Assembly: GCF_028369105.1 (NCBI RefSeq)
Contig: NZ_JAQNDO010000001.1
Span: 4,122,501 to 4,186,500, forward strand
Reading direction: 5' to 3'
Source of the DNA: Polyangium mundeleinium
GTDB lineage: Bacteria > Myxococcota_A > Polyangia > Polyangiales > Polyangiaceae
DNA length: 64,000 nt
Positions 8,781 to 17,760 of the stretch are shown here, one piece after another. A program made the translations under genes and the position numbers. The notes beneath the pieces are model-generated. The model was not told the DNA's origin and made no database searches. It worked only from the letters and a program-made list of their open reading frames with translations. How positions within the stretch are numbered: the first letter of the stretch is position 1; the number at the start of each line of letters is the position of its first letter.

Positions 8781-9955
8781 CGAATGGCTCGTCACCCGCC
8801 AGGCTGTAGGTACAGTCGATCTCGGCTGCGTCAGCACCTGTGGCGTCTGCGCAAGCCGAGCGCGAGGGCGGCGATCGCGGGGAGCGCGAGGGCCGGGGAG
8901 GGGTTCGCGTCGGGGCCGGTCGAGATGCGCATAAGCCCGTGGAGATGGCCTCGCCGTCGGGGGCGGCCGGCGCGCCCCCCTGGCGCGACCTCGTCACGCG
9001 ACGAGCGGCGTGGCTTGTCGCGTGATCGGCGCGTGTTACGCCGCACGATCATGTTCATGTTCACACCTTCGAGCCGCTCGACCGCCTGCGCGACGTGGTC
9101 GGCGCCTCGCGGTTCGCGTTTGGCTTCCGAGGTTCAGGAAGGCTGCGTAGCGGCGGAGGTCGAAGAGTACAGCCTTCGAAGTCGGAGGGAGGAGACTTCG
9201 ATCACGGGCTCGCCGCCTTCGAAGTCGGAGGGAGGAGACTTCGATCACGGGCTCGCCGCCTTCGAAGTCGGAGGGAGGGGACTTCGATCACGGGCTCGCC
9301 GCCTTCGAAGTCGGAGGGAGGGGACTTCGATCACGGGCTCGCCGCCTTCGAAGTCGGAGGGAGGGGACTTCGATCACGGGCTCGCCGCCTTCGAAGTCGG
9401 AGGGAGGGGACTTCGATCACGGGCTCGCCGCCTTCGAAGTCGGAGGGAGGGGACTTCGATCACGGGCTCGCCGCCTTCGAAGTCGGAGGGAGGGGACTTC
9501 GATCACGGGCTCGCCGCCTTCGAAGTCGGAGGGAGGGGACTTCGATCACGGGCTCGCCGCCTTCGATATCAAAGACGCCAGGCTCGATCACGAAGGGGGG
9601 CGGCCTCGTCGACGAACGCACCGAGGTTGCCAGCGAGGTCCGTTGCTTCGTCTACGTTGTCGCGGATAGGTATTTGTCTTTACGTGTCCGCGAGTACGTT
9701 CCAGGCTCGCACGGGAGACCGGGCTCGCAAGGTGACGGGCAAGCGCCTGTCACGAGATGACACCCTGGCGCATCACCCAGGGAGCCCGTGGAGTTCAAAG
9801 CCGAGATCGAGCAAGCCGAGGGGCTCGGCCGCATCCTCCCTGTCGTGGACGATGCCTCGGCGACCTCCCCGACGGGCTCCGGGTTCTCCACGTGGTGAGG
9901 ATAGAACCCAGGTGCGCGAGAGCTTGGTGCTCGGTTGAATGGCCTACGCCATCAA
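8781..9955. other. Gene-poor stretch around the 43-bp repeat block
   Basis: About 1.2 kb with no convincing gene. Frames are long here only because of the GC-rich repeat block at 9173-9570. On the minus strand, 8831-8920 encodes a hydrophobic helix followed by arginines and a stop (PALALPAIAALALGLRRRHR), similar to a sortase-like C-terminal anchor but without a gene body before it. On the plus strand a GTG at 9788 opens a 36-codon frame ending at 9898 with ordinary-looking protein sequence but no ribosome site. I treat both as possible remnants. Confidence 0.5.
9173..9570. repeat. 43-bp tandem repeat, nine full copies
   Basis: Nine head-to-tail copies of a 43-base unit start at 9173, 9216, 9259, 9302, 9345, 9388, 9431, 9474 and 9517, with a partial tenth at 9560. 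Copies are almost identical; the first two share an A where the other seven carry G (GGAGGAGAC against GGAGGGGAC). Each unit contains an 8-bp inverted repeat (TCGAAGTC / GACTTCGA) around a purine-rich GGAGGGAGGG centre. The period is not a multiple of three, so each copy is read in a new frame; every 129 bases the frame returns. This argues against protein coding and for a structural or recently expanded element. Confidence 0.9.
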
Positions 9956-10981
9956 TCAGCGCGTCTTGGATTTCGCGGTCGCCTTCTTTGCAGGCGCCTT
10001 CTTTGCGGTCGCCTTCTTTGCAGGCGCCTTCTTTGCGGGCGCCTTCTTCGCGGGCGCCTTCTTGGCCGCGGGCTTCTTGGTTGCCAGGAGCGTGCGGAAG
10101 CAGTCGGCCAGTTTTTGGTGCCGAGGCAAAAGGGACTTGCGCCAATCGAGCTTCGTCGTTGCGGCGGTGCCTGCCTCGAGCGACGCGATTTCACGATCGA
10201 TTTGCTCGAACGCTTGCGTCAACACCTCGATCGGCAGGCCGCGAAGGCTCTCGTTCAGGCCACCATTCCCCGTGATCGCGTCCCAGAGTTGTTGCACGGC
10301 TTCATCGGCGACGCTTGCACGCCGGTCGGCCCACGCCTCGAGCAGGAGCGAGAACCGCCCCGCTTCGCCGGCCGCGTCGGCGCCCTGGTAACGCTCGGCT
10401 TTGCCCGCGCGGAAAGCCTCGTACGCCGCGATGGCTTCCTCCGGCACGGGCACTGCGGGGTTGAATGTCCACGCCGGCGGGTACGGTCCACGCAAGGACA
10501 GGTGCTTCACCGCGGCGACCGCGAGCCGCTCGTCCTCCCCTCGAAGAAAAGCGGCGACGGCGTCGAGCCAGCGCTCCTTCGCCTCGAGCACCTTCGCGAA
10601 CACCTCGGTTTCGGCCTTGGCGTGGTGAAGGGGGCCGAAGGGCTCGGGCTCGTTCCGGACCTGCTTCGGTTTCCGGCTCGTCTGGACCGTGTCCGCCTGC
10701 CAGAGCGTCCCGGGCGGGGCGTGTTCGAGGAACGCCGCGAGGCGGCCGCACATTTTGTCGACCGTCTCGACATCGTACCTCGTGAGCCCGTTCGCAGAGC
10801 GGGACATAGGATCGAGCATGGGCAGGTGTTCCGCGAAGAAAGAGCCCTCGACGACGCGAACAGGGTTGATTCCTCGCCCGCAGAAACCACAGACCGGATC
10901 GAGCAGGGTGCGGTCTGGCGTGACACGAGCGCCGTTGTGTTCATGGTCGGCGGCGACGAGTGTAGGCAGAATTTTCGGCAT
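9956..10981 (-). CDS. Unrecognised protein with histone H1-like C-terminal tail
   Basis: A 341-residue protein of unknown core. Near the N terminus is a CGFCG pair (about residues 31-35) that could bind zinc together with other cysteines. The middle is helical and acidic (LHHAKAETEVFAKVLEAKERW). The last 40 residues are a Lys/Ala/Pro tail built from repeats of AKKAP or AKKAT, very like histone H1 and the H1-like DNA-binding proteins of myxobacteria, so DNA or RNA binding is likely. The ATG at 10981 has AGGGGAGC just upstream. The gene lies directly downstream of a truncated P450, whose open frame runs over its first 158 codons or so in another register. Confidence 0.7.
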   Translation of the reverse strand: MPKILPTLVAADHEHNGARVTPDRTLLDPVCGFCGRGINPVRVVEGSFFAEHLPMLDPMSRSANGLTRYDVETVDKMCGRLAAFLEHAPPGTLWQADTVQTSRKPKQVRNEPEPFGPLHHAKAETEVFAKVLEAKERWLDAVAAFLRGEDERLAVAAVKHLSLRGPYPPAWTFNPAVPVPEEAIAAYEAFRAGKAERYQGADAAGEAGRFSLLLEAWADRRASVADEAVQQLWDAITGNGGLNESLRGLPIEVLTQAFEQIDREIASLEAGTAATTKLDWRKSLLPRHQKLADCFRTLLATKKPAAKKAPAKKAPAKKAPAKKATAKKAPAKKATAKSKTR

Positions 10982-11039
10982 GCTCCCCTATAAGGCAGAG
11001 CCCGTCCGTTTGTCACGTCGTAGAACGCTCTGCACTCGA

Positions 11040-12024
11040 GGAATACGCAGGCCAACGAGGGACCCGCCGGGTAGAGCCGCAGCACCTCCTTGATCACCTG
11101 CAGCGTGTACGGGAGCTGCCGCAGCTCGTTCGCGGTCGGCATCCGTCCGCCGAGCACGCGATCGAGCTCCTCGTGCAGGCGCTCGGTCACGTTCGGGTTC
11201 GTCGCGAGCGCGTACCAAGCAAACGTCACGGTGCGCGCGGTGGTCTCGTGCCCCGCGAAGAACGTGGTCATCGACTCGTCGCGTAGCAAACTCTCCGACA
11301 TCGCCTGGCCGGTCTCGTCATCGCGCGCCTTCATCAGCCGCGAAAGGAGGTCATCGGGCCACTGCGCCTCGTCGGTGCCGCGTCGCTGCACGATGAGCGC
11401 GCGGATCGAGCGATGCACCATCTCCCGCGCCGCGAGGTACTTGCGATTTTTCGAGGTGGGCAGCCACATGGGGAGCGTCGGACCCGCCATCGGGTCGTTG
11501 ACGAACGAGAGCATCGTCTCCACCGCGTCCTTCATCTGGTGGATCGACTCCATCGTCTCCGTGCTGAACATCGCCTTCAGAATGATGGAGGCGGTGACAT
11601 TGGTCATCTCCTCGGCGATCTCCACCTCGGTGCCCTTGCTGGCGAGCGCCTCCCAGCGCTCCAAGAGGCGTGCGCCATCGCGAATCATCAGCTCCGCGTA
11701 CGCCTGGACGCCCTTCGGTGTGTAGAAAGGCGCCATCAATTTGCGCTGCCGACGCCAGAGATCCCCGTTGCTCGCGACGATGCCGTTGCCGATCAGGTAC
11801 TTTCGCACCGCGTCGTAGCTGCCGAGTTTTTCGTACTTCTGCCGATGGCTGACGCTGATGCGCTCCACCGCGTCAGGGTGCATCGCGAAGACCAGCGTGC
11901 GCCGACCGATGCGCACCTGGAACACGTCCCCGTGCTGGCGCCACTGCCTCCCCACGAAATCGAGGAATCCGAGGGTTCGAACGCCGTTGAGGAACTGCAG
12001 TAGATGGGGGCCGGGGGCTTGCAT
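11040..12024 (-). pseudogene. Cytochrome P450, truncated before the heme-binding loop
   Basis: From the ATG at 12024 (GGAGGG seven bases upstream) about 327 residues read as a clear class-II-like P450: the N-terminal region LLQFLNGVRTLGFLDFVG, the C-helix motif NGDLWRRQRKLMAPFY, the oxygen-binding I helix FFAGHETTARTV and the K-helix ExxR motif (IKEVLRLYPAGP). Homology stops right after that motif. About 120 residues are missing, including the FGxGxRxCxG loop whose cysteine ligates heme, so the product cannot be an active P450. The frame remains open to 10507, but the sequence after about 11040 is unrelated. A deletion that joined this gene to the region before the H1-like gene would explain it. 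Confidence 0.85.
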
Positions 12025-12383
12025 GCTCAGGCCCTCCCACAGGCCGCCACGCCCAACGTGCGTGCGGAGAAGAGAGGAACGACGGCACAAGCGGCGGCAA
12101 CGGGCCTCAGCGCATTCGGCCTCATACGGGAATCTGCTCGGGGTGAATTGGTTCAGCGGAGGGCGGGATCGACGGATCCTCACAAGAGTACCCGGCCGGG
12201 GAACACCGTCAAGATTGCCGGGAGCTCGAATCACGGATTCTGCGCCGAATCGCTCTTCCCAGGGAAACCGCAACGGCGCGAAAGACGATGCGTACATGGG
12301 CCCCGTGCGCGCGCGTGGCGAGGGCGCGTGCCTTGCAATGGCCCACGTGCCCGCGCCGCCGTGGGCATGGGGGGGACAGGAGC
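12025..12383. promoter_or_regulatory. Divergent intergenic region
   Basis: About 360 bases between the minus-strand P450 remnant and the plus-strand beta-propeller lipoprotein. It must hold the promoter of the downstream lipoprotein run and any surviving promoter of the P450. No clear hairpin, direct repeat or recognised promoter element stands out. The last bases (GGGGGGACAGGAGC) are the ribosome-binding site of the next gene. Confidence 0.4.
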
Positions 12384-13772
12384 ATGCGGGGGGGACTGCG
12401 CATCCTGACGTTTGCTGCGGGCGCCCTGGGGGGCGTCGGCTGCGGGGAGGGCGTCCTCGACACCGGAATGGCGGTCCACGGCAATGCCCTCCTGCCGACT
12501 GCGGGCCGCGGCGAGGTCGTCTGGGCCCGCGCCTTCGGGGATCCTGCTGCATACACGCACGGGAGCGCGGTGGCCGTAGGGCCCGCAGATGAGATCGTGA
12601 TCGCTGGGGATGCGGGAGGGACCCTCGATCTCGGCCTCGGGCCCATTGTATCGCCCACGGGCGAGGGGCGGCTCTTCGTCGCCGGCCTCGATCCGCAGGG
12701 GCGAACCCGGTTCGGCGTACGTTTCGACAACGCGCTGATCGAGGGCCCCAAGGGCATGGCCGTGGGTGCCGGGGGCCACGTCTTCGTCGGCGGCAGGCTG
12801 CTCGGCACGACCGATTTCGGCGCGGGCCCCCTCGGCTCCAGCGGCGACGCGTTCGTCCTCGCGCTCACGCCCGACGGAAAGACCGCATGGGCGCGCACCT
12901 TTTCGGCCACGCTGAGGGCTTCGGTGACGAGCCTCGCCGTCGATCCCCGGGGCAATGTCGTCCTTGCCGGCGTTTTCCGCGGCACCATGGTGCTCGGCAC
13001 GAACGCATTTTCCGGCGCGGGGAACATATTTCTCGCCCGCCTCGATCCGCAGGGAAACATCACCTGGAGCAAGGGTCTTCCCGGCATGAACCCGCAATAC
13101 GTGCGCGCTGTTGCCGTGGACCGGGAGGGGCACGTGGTGATCGCGGGCTCCTTTTACGATAGCATCGATCTCGGCGACGGCCGGCGCGAGAGCGCCGGGG
13201 ACACGGACGTGTTCGTCGCGAAATTCACCGAAGCGGGCACGCTCCTCCATGGCCTTCGTTTTGGCGGATCGCGGCACGATACGGCTCCCGACCTCGCCCT
13301 CGACGTCGAAGGAAACGCATTCCTGGCCGGCCTCTTTCGTGGTGAGCTCGATCTCCGCGACGCACCCCTCTCCGCGACCGAGCCCTCCCTGTATCTCGCG
13401 AAGCTCGATCCCCAGGGACGCACGCTCTTCGCGCGTGGCTTCCAGGGCTCGACCCATCGCCCATTGCTTGCAGTCGACGCGAGCGGGGAGCTGCGGCTCG
13501 GGGGCGGCTTCCGGGGCACGCTGCACCTCGGGGACGTTCCGCTCGAAGCATCGGGCGACGACGTTTTTCTCGCCAAGCTCACGTCGGACGGCACCGTCCT
13601 CTGGCGCCACGGGTATGGCGACGACGAGTTCCAGGCGGCGAGCAGCCTCGCCGTGGACCCGCAAGGCAATACCCTCGTGATCGGCAGCTTCCGGGGGACG
13701 CTCGATTTCGGGGGCGAGCCGCTCGTCGGCCAGGAGCCGTCCGACGCATTCATCACCAAGCTCTCTCCGTGA
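12384..13772 (+). CDS. Beta-propeller (SBBP-type repeat) lipoprotein
   Basis: A 462-residue predicted lipoprotein: signal peptide with lipobox GGVGC, then seven or eight repeats of about 50 residues. Each repeat has the pattern of a small hydrophobic strand, xxVDxxGNxVxAGxFxGTxDLG, then DxFxAKLDPQGxTxWxR, for example AVDPRGNVVLAGVFRGT. This is the SBBP/NHL-like beta-propeller seen in many surface proteins of myxobacteria. A role in binding at the outer surface is an inference; no catalytic residues are visible. ATG 12384 is preferred over an in-frame ATG at 12288 because it gives a proper signal peptide and follows GGACAGG. It is followed after 11 bases by a related gene. Confidence 0.8.
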   Translation: MRGGLRILTFAAGALGGVGCGEGVLDTGMAVHGNALLPTAGRGEVVWARAFGDPAAYTHGSAVAVGPADEIVIAGDAGGTLDLGLGPIVSPTGEGRLFVAGLDPQGRTRFGVRFDNALIEGPKGMAVGAGGHVFVGGRLLGTTDFGAGPLGSSGDAFVLALTPDGKTAWARTFSATLRASVTSLAVDPRGNVVLAGVFRGTMVLGTNAFSGAGNIFLARLDPQGNITWSKGLPGMNPQYVRAVAVDREGHVVIAGSFYDSIDLGDGRRESAGDTDVFVAKFTEAGTLLHGLRFGGSRHDTAPDLALDVEGNAFLAGLFRGELDLRDAPLSATEPSLYLAKLDPQGRTLFARGFQGSTHRPLLAVDASGELRLGGGFRGTLHLGDVPLEASGDDVFLAKLTSDGTVLWRHGYGDDEFQAASSLAVDPQGNTLVIGSFRGTLDFGGEPLVGQEPSDAFITKLSP

Positions 13773-13783
13773 CGGAGGATGCC

Positions 13784-15133
13784 ATGCAGCGCTTTGCACC
13801 CGCCATGATCATCGGATGTGCCGCAGTCTCCCTGGGAAGCTGCTCGGAGGGCGAGCCTGGGACGGTGGAGGCTCCCATGACCTCGGTCGTTTGTCCGGAA
13901 GACGGTCCGGTCACGGGCGCGGAGGTGTTTACGCGCAGCTTCGTCGTGGATACGATCCTGCGTGACATCGGGCTCGGCGTGGGAGTGGACGCGGCGGGCA
14001 ACACCCTTGTGGCGGGCACCTTCCGCAATACCGTCGATCTAGGCGGTGGCCCCCTCGTCGCGGCCGGCGGCCACGACCTGTTCGTTGCCAAGCTCGATCC
14101 CGCGGGCGCGACCGTCTGGAGCGTGCGTTTTGGCAGCCAGGAGGACGAGCGATTCGCCGCCCTCGCGGTGGACGAGGCGGGAGGCATCTGGCTCGTGGGC
14201 AGCCATGGTCTCTGGGGGAGTGGGTTTGACGTGATAGCGCTGGATTCCACGGGCAAGCAGCGCTTTTCCCGCACCTATGGCGGCGGCGACTATCAGGTCG
14301 TGAACGCGGCGGCGGTCGACCGGGAAGGCTCCCTCCTCCTCGTCGGACATTACGAGGGGCGAGATCTCGACCTCGGCCTCGGTCGGCTGGGCGTGTACGG
14401 GGAGGGATTTCTCGCGAAGATCGGCCGCGCGGGGAACACCGTTTTTGCTCGGCCGATCTCGGGATCGAGCGACAATGATCTGAGGGACGTCGCGGCCGCG
14501 CCGGACGGCGACGTCGTTCTCGCGGGGTCGATGCGGTCCGTGCTCTCGCTCGACGGAATCGAAGGTGCGGGCGCAGGGGCTACGGACGCCTTCGCGGCGC
14601 GGTTCGATGCGCGCGGGCAGCCGCGCTGGATCCGTCGGTTTGGCGGTCCTGAATTCGACGAGGGACACGCGGTGGCCGTCGATGGGTTGGGGAATACATG
14701 GCTCACGGGGGGATTCGAGCAGATCGCTGATCTCGGTGCCGGCCCCATCGCCGCCCGGAATGGCTTCGAGCACTTCGTGGTCGTGCTCGATCCCGCCGGC
14801 CGTCCCTTGCGCCATCGCCTCGGCTTGCCTCGACGAATCGCGGCCGACGGCGCCGGCAATGTGGTCCTCGCAGGGGAATTCGATGGCACCCTCGAGGGCT
14901 TCGGCGACACGCTGACGAGCGGGGGCGGCACGGACGCCTATCTCGTGAAGCTCGGCCAAACGGGGGAGGTGCGCTGGTCCAAGCGTGTCGGTGGCGCCAA
15001 ATCGGAGACCGTGCGTGATCTCGCAGTGAATTGCCGGGGCAGGATTGCGCTCGTGGGCTCGCGCGTGGATCCCACGACTTTGCACGAATTCGAGGGGCCC
15101 ATCGAGATGTTTGTTATGGCGCTTGCGCCCTGA
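13784..15133 (+). CDS. Beta-propeller (SBBP-type repeat) lipoprotein, second copy
   Basis: A 449-residue paralogue of the preceding gene. The signal MQRFAPAMIIGCAAVSLGSC ends at a lipobox, and the mature part has the same 50-residue repeats (GVDAAGNTLVAGTFRNTVDL, DLFVAKLDPAGATVWSVRFG, AVDGLGNTWLTGGF). The start at 13784 has GGAGG eight bases upstream and lies 11 bases after the previous stop, so the two are cotranscribed, probably from a local duplication followed by divergence. It differs by a C-terminal Cys pair region (VNCRGRIALVGS) and by a longer N-terminal linker before the first repeat. Confidence 0.8.
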   Translation: MQRFAPAMIIGCAAVSLGSCSEGEPGTVEAPMTSVVCPEDGPVTGAEVFTRSFVVDTILRDIGLGVGVDAAGNTLVAGTFRNTVDLGGGPLVAAGGHDLFVAKLDPAGATVWSVRFGSQEDERFAALAVDEAGGIWLVGSHGLWGSGFDVIALDSTGKQRFSRTYGGGDYQVVNAAAVDREGSLLLVGHYEGRDLDLGLGRLGVYGEGFLAKIGRAGNTVFARPISGSSDNDLRDVAAAPDGDVVLAGSMRSVLSLDGIEGAGAGATDAFAARFDARGQPRWIRRFGGPEFDEGHAVAVDGLGNTWLTGGFEQIADLGAGPIAARNGFEHFVVVLDPAGRPLRHRLGLPRRIAADGAGNVVLAGEFDGTLEGFGDTLTSGGGTDAYLVKLGQTGEVRWSKRVGGAKSETVRDLAVNCRGRIALVGSRVDPTTLHEFEGPIEMFVMALAP

Positions 15134-15177
15134 GCCTTCTTCGATGGGGATCCCTGGGAACCAAAAGGATTCGGGTC

Positions 15178-16293
15178 ATGCATGCCTCCCTGCTCGCGCT
15201 CTCGTTTTCCCTCGTTCCGATTTATACCATTTCTCCCGAGCCCCTGTCGGTTCGTGGCATGCAGCTCGGGGACATCGACGGAGACGGGGAGCTCGACGTG
15301 GTGCTCGCCCACGGGGGCAACCCGCCGCTCTATGGGGTCAGCGTGCTGCTGAACCGAGGATCGGGCGCCTTGTCGCAGCCGCGGTCGTACCGGATCTCCG
15401 ACAATAGCGGTACGGGTCTGCGGATCGCCGATTTCAATGAGGATCATCGCCTCGACCTCGTGGTGATGACCCGCGGGGCGGACGGAATGAGGTCGGTCGA
15501 CGTGCTGCTCGGTCAGGGGGAGGAGGGCTTCGGAGCGCCGCGAGTCGTGGCACCCAACGAGAAGGTGAACGGGGTCGAAGTGGGGGATTGGAACGCGGAC
15601 GGGCATCGGGACATCGTCGTGGGAAGCAGCTCCGTCGAGGGGGATGCTCCGCTCGTGCTCCTGTTCGGTCGCGGGGATGGCACCTTTGCGCCGCCCGTCG
15701 AGCACCGGGGCGAGTATACCCTCAGGAATCTCGCTGCGGGGGACATGAACGGCGACGGCACGGTCGATATCGTGGCCGAAATGTACGAGGCGCCGGGCGA
15801 GGGGGTCGCGACGTGGAGCGTGGCCGTGTTTCTCAACGACGGTACCGGGCGACTCGCTGCGCCGCCGCTGAAACATCCAGTCGCCTGGAAGTATTGGAAG
15901 GACCTCGAGTTGCTCGACGCCAATCGCGACGGGCGCCTCGACGTGGCCCTGATTCCGGCCTACGAAAATGAGGTTGCCGTGCTGCGCGGCGAAGGAGATG
16001 GCAAGCTCGGCGAGGTCACCCGTCATGCGACCGGTCGTGGTCCGGTGTCTCTGGCCGTCGGCGATGTCGATCGGGACGGTTTTCCCGATCTGGTCACGGC
16101 CAACGCAGAGGACAAGACGCTCTCCGTGATTCTCCTGGGTGCCCCCGGCAGCCCGCCCAAGCACTGGGAGCTTCCGCTGGGGGATACGCCTGCTGCCGTG
16201 GCGCTCGGGAACATGGATGGGAATGCCGGACTGGAAATCGTGAGCGCGGGCGAAATGGGGCGCATCACGGTCGTCGGACTCCGCGAACCCTGA
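15178..16293 (+). CDS. FG-GAP/VCBS repeat protein
   Basis: A 371-residue exported protein with seven FG-GAP/VCBS-type repeats. Each carries a calcium-loop-like Asp/Asn cluster: LGDIDGDGELDVV, IADFNEDHRLDLV, VGDWNADGHRDIV, AGDMNGDGTVDIV, LLDANRDGRLDVA, VGDVDRDGFPDLV and the weaker LGNMDGNAGLEIV. Such repeats fold as an integrin-like beta-propeller and usually bind calcium and a surface ligand. The N terminus (MHASLLALSFSLVPIYTIS) is a short signal sequence without a lipobox. Start 15178 is chosen over upstream in-frame codons, which overlap the previous gene. It is 44 bases downstream of the second propeller lipoprotein and probably in the same transcript; a hairpin follows at 16302. Confidence 0.8.
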   Translation: MHASLLALSFSLVPIYTISPEPLSVRGMQLGDIDGDGELDVVLAHGGNPPLYGVSVLLNRGSGALSQPRSYRISDNSGTGLRIADFNEDHRLDLVVMTRGADGMRSVDVLLGQGEEGFGAPRVVAPNEKVNGVEVGDWNADGHRDIVVGSSSVEGDAPLVLLFGRGDGTFAPPVEHRGEYTLRNLAAGDMNGDGTVDIVAEMYEAPGEGVATWSVAVFLNDGTGRLAAPPLKHPVAWKYWKDLELLDANRDGRLDVALIPAYENEVAVLRGEGDGKLGEVTRHATGRGPVSLAVGDVDRDGFPDLVTANAEDKTLSVILLGAPGSPPKHWELPLGDTPAAVALGNMDGNAGLEIVSAGEMGRITVVGLREP

Positions 16294-16301
16294 CCGAACC
16301 C

Positions 16302-16326
16302 GCCCCACGCTTGCCGCGTGGTGGGC
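16302..16326 (+). terminator. Hairpin after FG-GAP gene, possible terminator
   Basis: Eight bases after the FG-GAP gene stop, CCACGC pairs with GCGTGG around a 5-base loop, and the stem can be lengthened by two or three more pairs if one base is bulged. There is no T run. It may end the propeller lipoprotein transcript. Confidence 0.35.
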
Positions 16327-16384
16327 TACCTGAAGCGCTCGCGCCGCCTCAATGGATCCATCGGGGCACTTGGAGGGGCGGACG

Positions 16385-17674
16385 ATGCGATGGCTACCCT
16401 GGGGGATTCTATGCTTGGCGGTCCATCCGGCTGCGGTCCCCCCTTGCCCCACCGACCTCCCCGGCTGGCGCGACTGGCACAAACGAATGACCGATACCTT
16501 CTTTGCCAGCAATCTCCGTGACGAGATCCTCCTCGAGATCGGCGCGCAGCTACGCCGCTGCAATCTGCAACTCGAGGCGGTTCCGGCCGCCAAGAAATGC
16601 ATGAGGAACTTCTCGAGCTTCTTCGAAGCGGTGACGCGGGAGAAGTTGACCACCGGCCACCTGCTCGGCGCTTCGATTCCGGACGAGAAGTACTTCTCCG
16701 AGATGCCGTACCCCGAGATGTTGGAACTCCCGGAAGCCCTGAAGGACCAGCAATTTCTCCGATGGCTCGACACCAACGACGACGAATCCCTGGCGAGCGC
16801 GCTGAGATACATCGACCAGATCAACGAGACGGTTCTCGAACCGCCATTCGAATGGGTCGCTTTCATCTACGAATCACAGCATTTGCCCACGCCCGACGGA
16901 ACGGGCGCGCTCGGTCGGTTCTTCATCTACGTTCCGCGCCAAGACTTCGACCAGCACATCCAGTTCGGGCTCCAGCACGATCCTGCCCGCGAGTTGCCCA
17001 AGGGCGTCTCGGTCGTGGCCGTCCAGAAGACGGAGGCGGGAACGGGCGAGGCGCTGAGGAGGCCACGCGCGAGAATGAAGGACTTCTGGCGGAAACGCGA
17101 CGGCGAACGGATCGAGATCAGCACGCGATTGAAGGAAACCGGGCTCGCCGAGAACTGTTACGCCTGTCATAAGCAGGCCACCCTTCCCATCACCCCCGAC
17201 CCCCTGAAGTTCGACCAGGAGCGCTTCGGAGCGGCGTTGAACACGATCAACAAGAGAATGGCGAGCTACGGCGCCATCGATCTCGACGGATTCACGCGAG
17301 CGGCCTACGGGCCGCCGATGGGGCCCCGCACCTCTCCGCTGCGAACACCGGAATTTCTCGCGGATTGCTCCGCCGGGCTGGTCAAACCGGAGCGGCTCGC
17401 GCGGCTCGGAGAAGCCATGCAATGCGCCACGTGCCACGATGGGGACCGGCGGGGGGAGCTGAATTATCCGAGCGGGATCCGGATGCAACCCAAGGGCGGG
17501 ACGCTGATGAGCTGGTACGTCGTGAATCACCAGAAGATGCCGTTGGGCGTGACCGACCTCTCCCTCTTCGAACGTAAAGCCCTGGTGATGTGCTTGAATG
17601 CCGAGTACTATCGGGGGCAGGGCGATCAGCCCGGGCTCCTCGAGTCGTGGATGCGCCAGGAGGCGTGCTGGTGA
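16385..17674 (+). CDS. Exported di-heme cytochrome c-type protein
   Basis: A 429-residue protein with a signal peptide (MRWLPWGILCLAVHPAA) and two c-type heme motifs: CYACH at residues 258-262 and CATCH at 347-351. After the second motif, LMSWYVVNHQKMPLG supplies a Met that could be the sixth ligand. The N-terminal 250 residues have no heme motif and include FEWVAFIYESQ and LGRFFIYVPRQDF, unlike any family I recognise; the whole may be a large cytochrome domain of unknown redox partner. Acts in the periplasm after heme attachment. GGAGGGGC lies eight bases before the ATG. It follows the FG-GAP gene on the same strand, with a weak hairpin between. Confidence 0.75.
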   Translation: MRWLPWGILCLAVHPAAVPPCPTDLPGWRDWHKRMTDTFFASNLRDEILLEIGAQLRRCNLQLEAVPAAKKCMRNFSSFFEAVTREKLTTGHLLGASIPDEKYFSEMPYPEMLELPEALKDQQFLRWLDTNDDESLASALRYIDQINETVLEPPFEWVAFIYESQHLPTPDGTGALGRFFIYVPRQDFDQHIQFGLQHDPARELPKGVSVVAVQKTEAGTGEALRRPRARMKDFWRKRDGERIEISTRLKETGLAENCYACHKQATLPITPDPLKFDQERFGAALNTINKRMASYGAIDLDGFTRAAYGPPMGPRTSPLRTPEFLADCSAGLVKPERLARLGEAMQCATCHDGDRRGELNYPSGIRMQPKGGTLMSWYVVNHQKMPLGVTDLSLFERKALVMCLNAEYYRGQGDQPGLLESWMRQEACW

Positions 17675-17760
17675 GCGTTCGCACGCGTTAGCTCCCCGTG
17701 CTCGCTCGTTTCCCCGAGACCTGCGCTCCGTTTGCCGCCGTTCTGGGTTAGAAGGGGCCC

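Noticed and set aside
8831-8920. C-terminal anchor of a lost minus-strand gene
   Set aside because: The hydrophobic-then-Arg pattern is suggestive but there is no gene body in frame upstream of it.
9788-9898. Short 36-codon protein
   Set aside because: GTG start without a ribosome site and no homologue pattern; too little evidence.
8784-9938. Repeat-rich protein across the 43-bp block
   Set aside because: The period is not a multiple of three, two registers are open at once, and no ribosome site or signal peptide is present.
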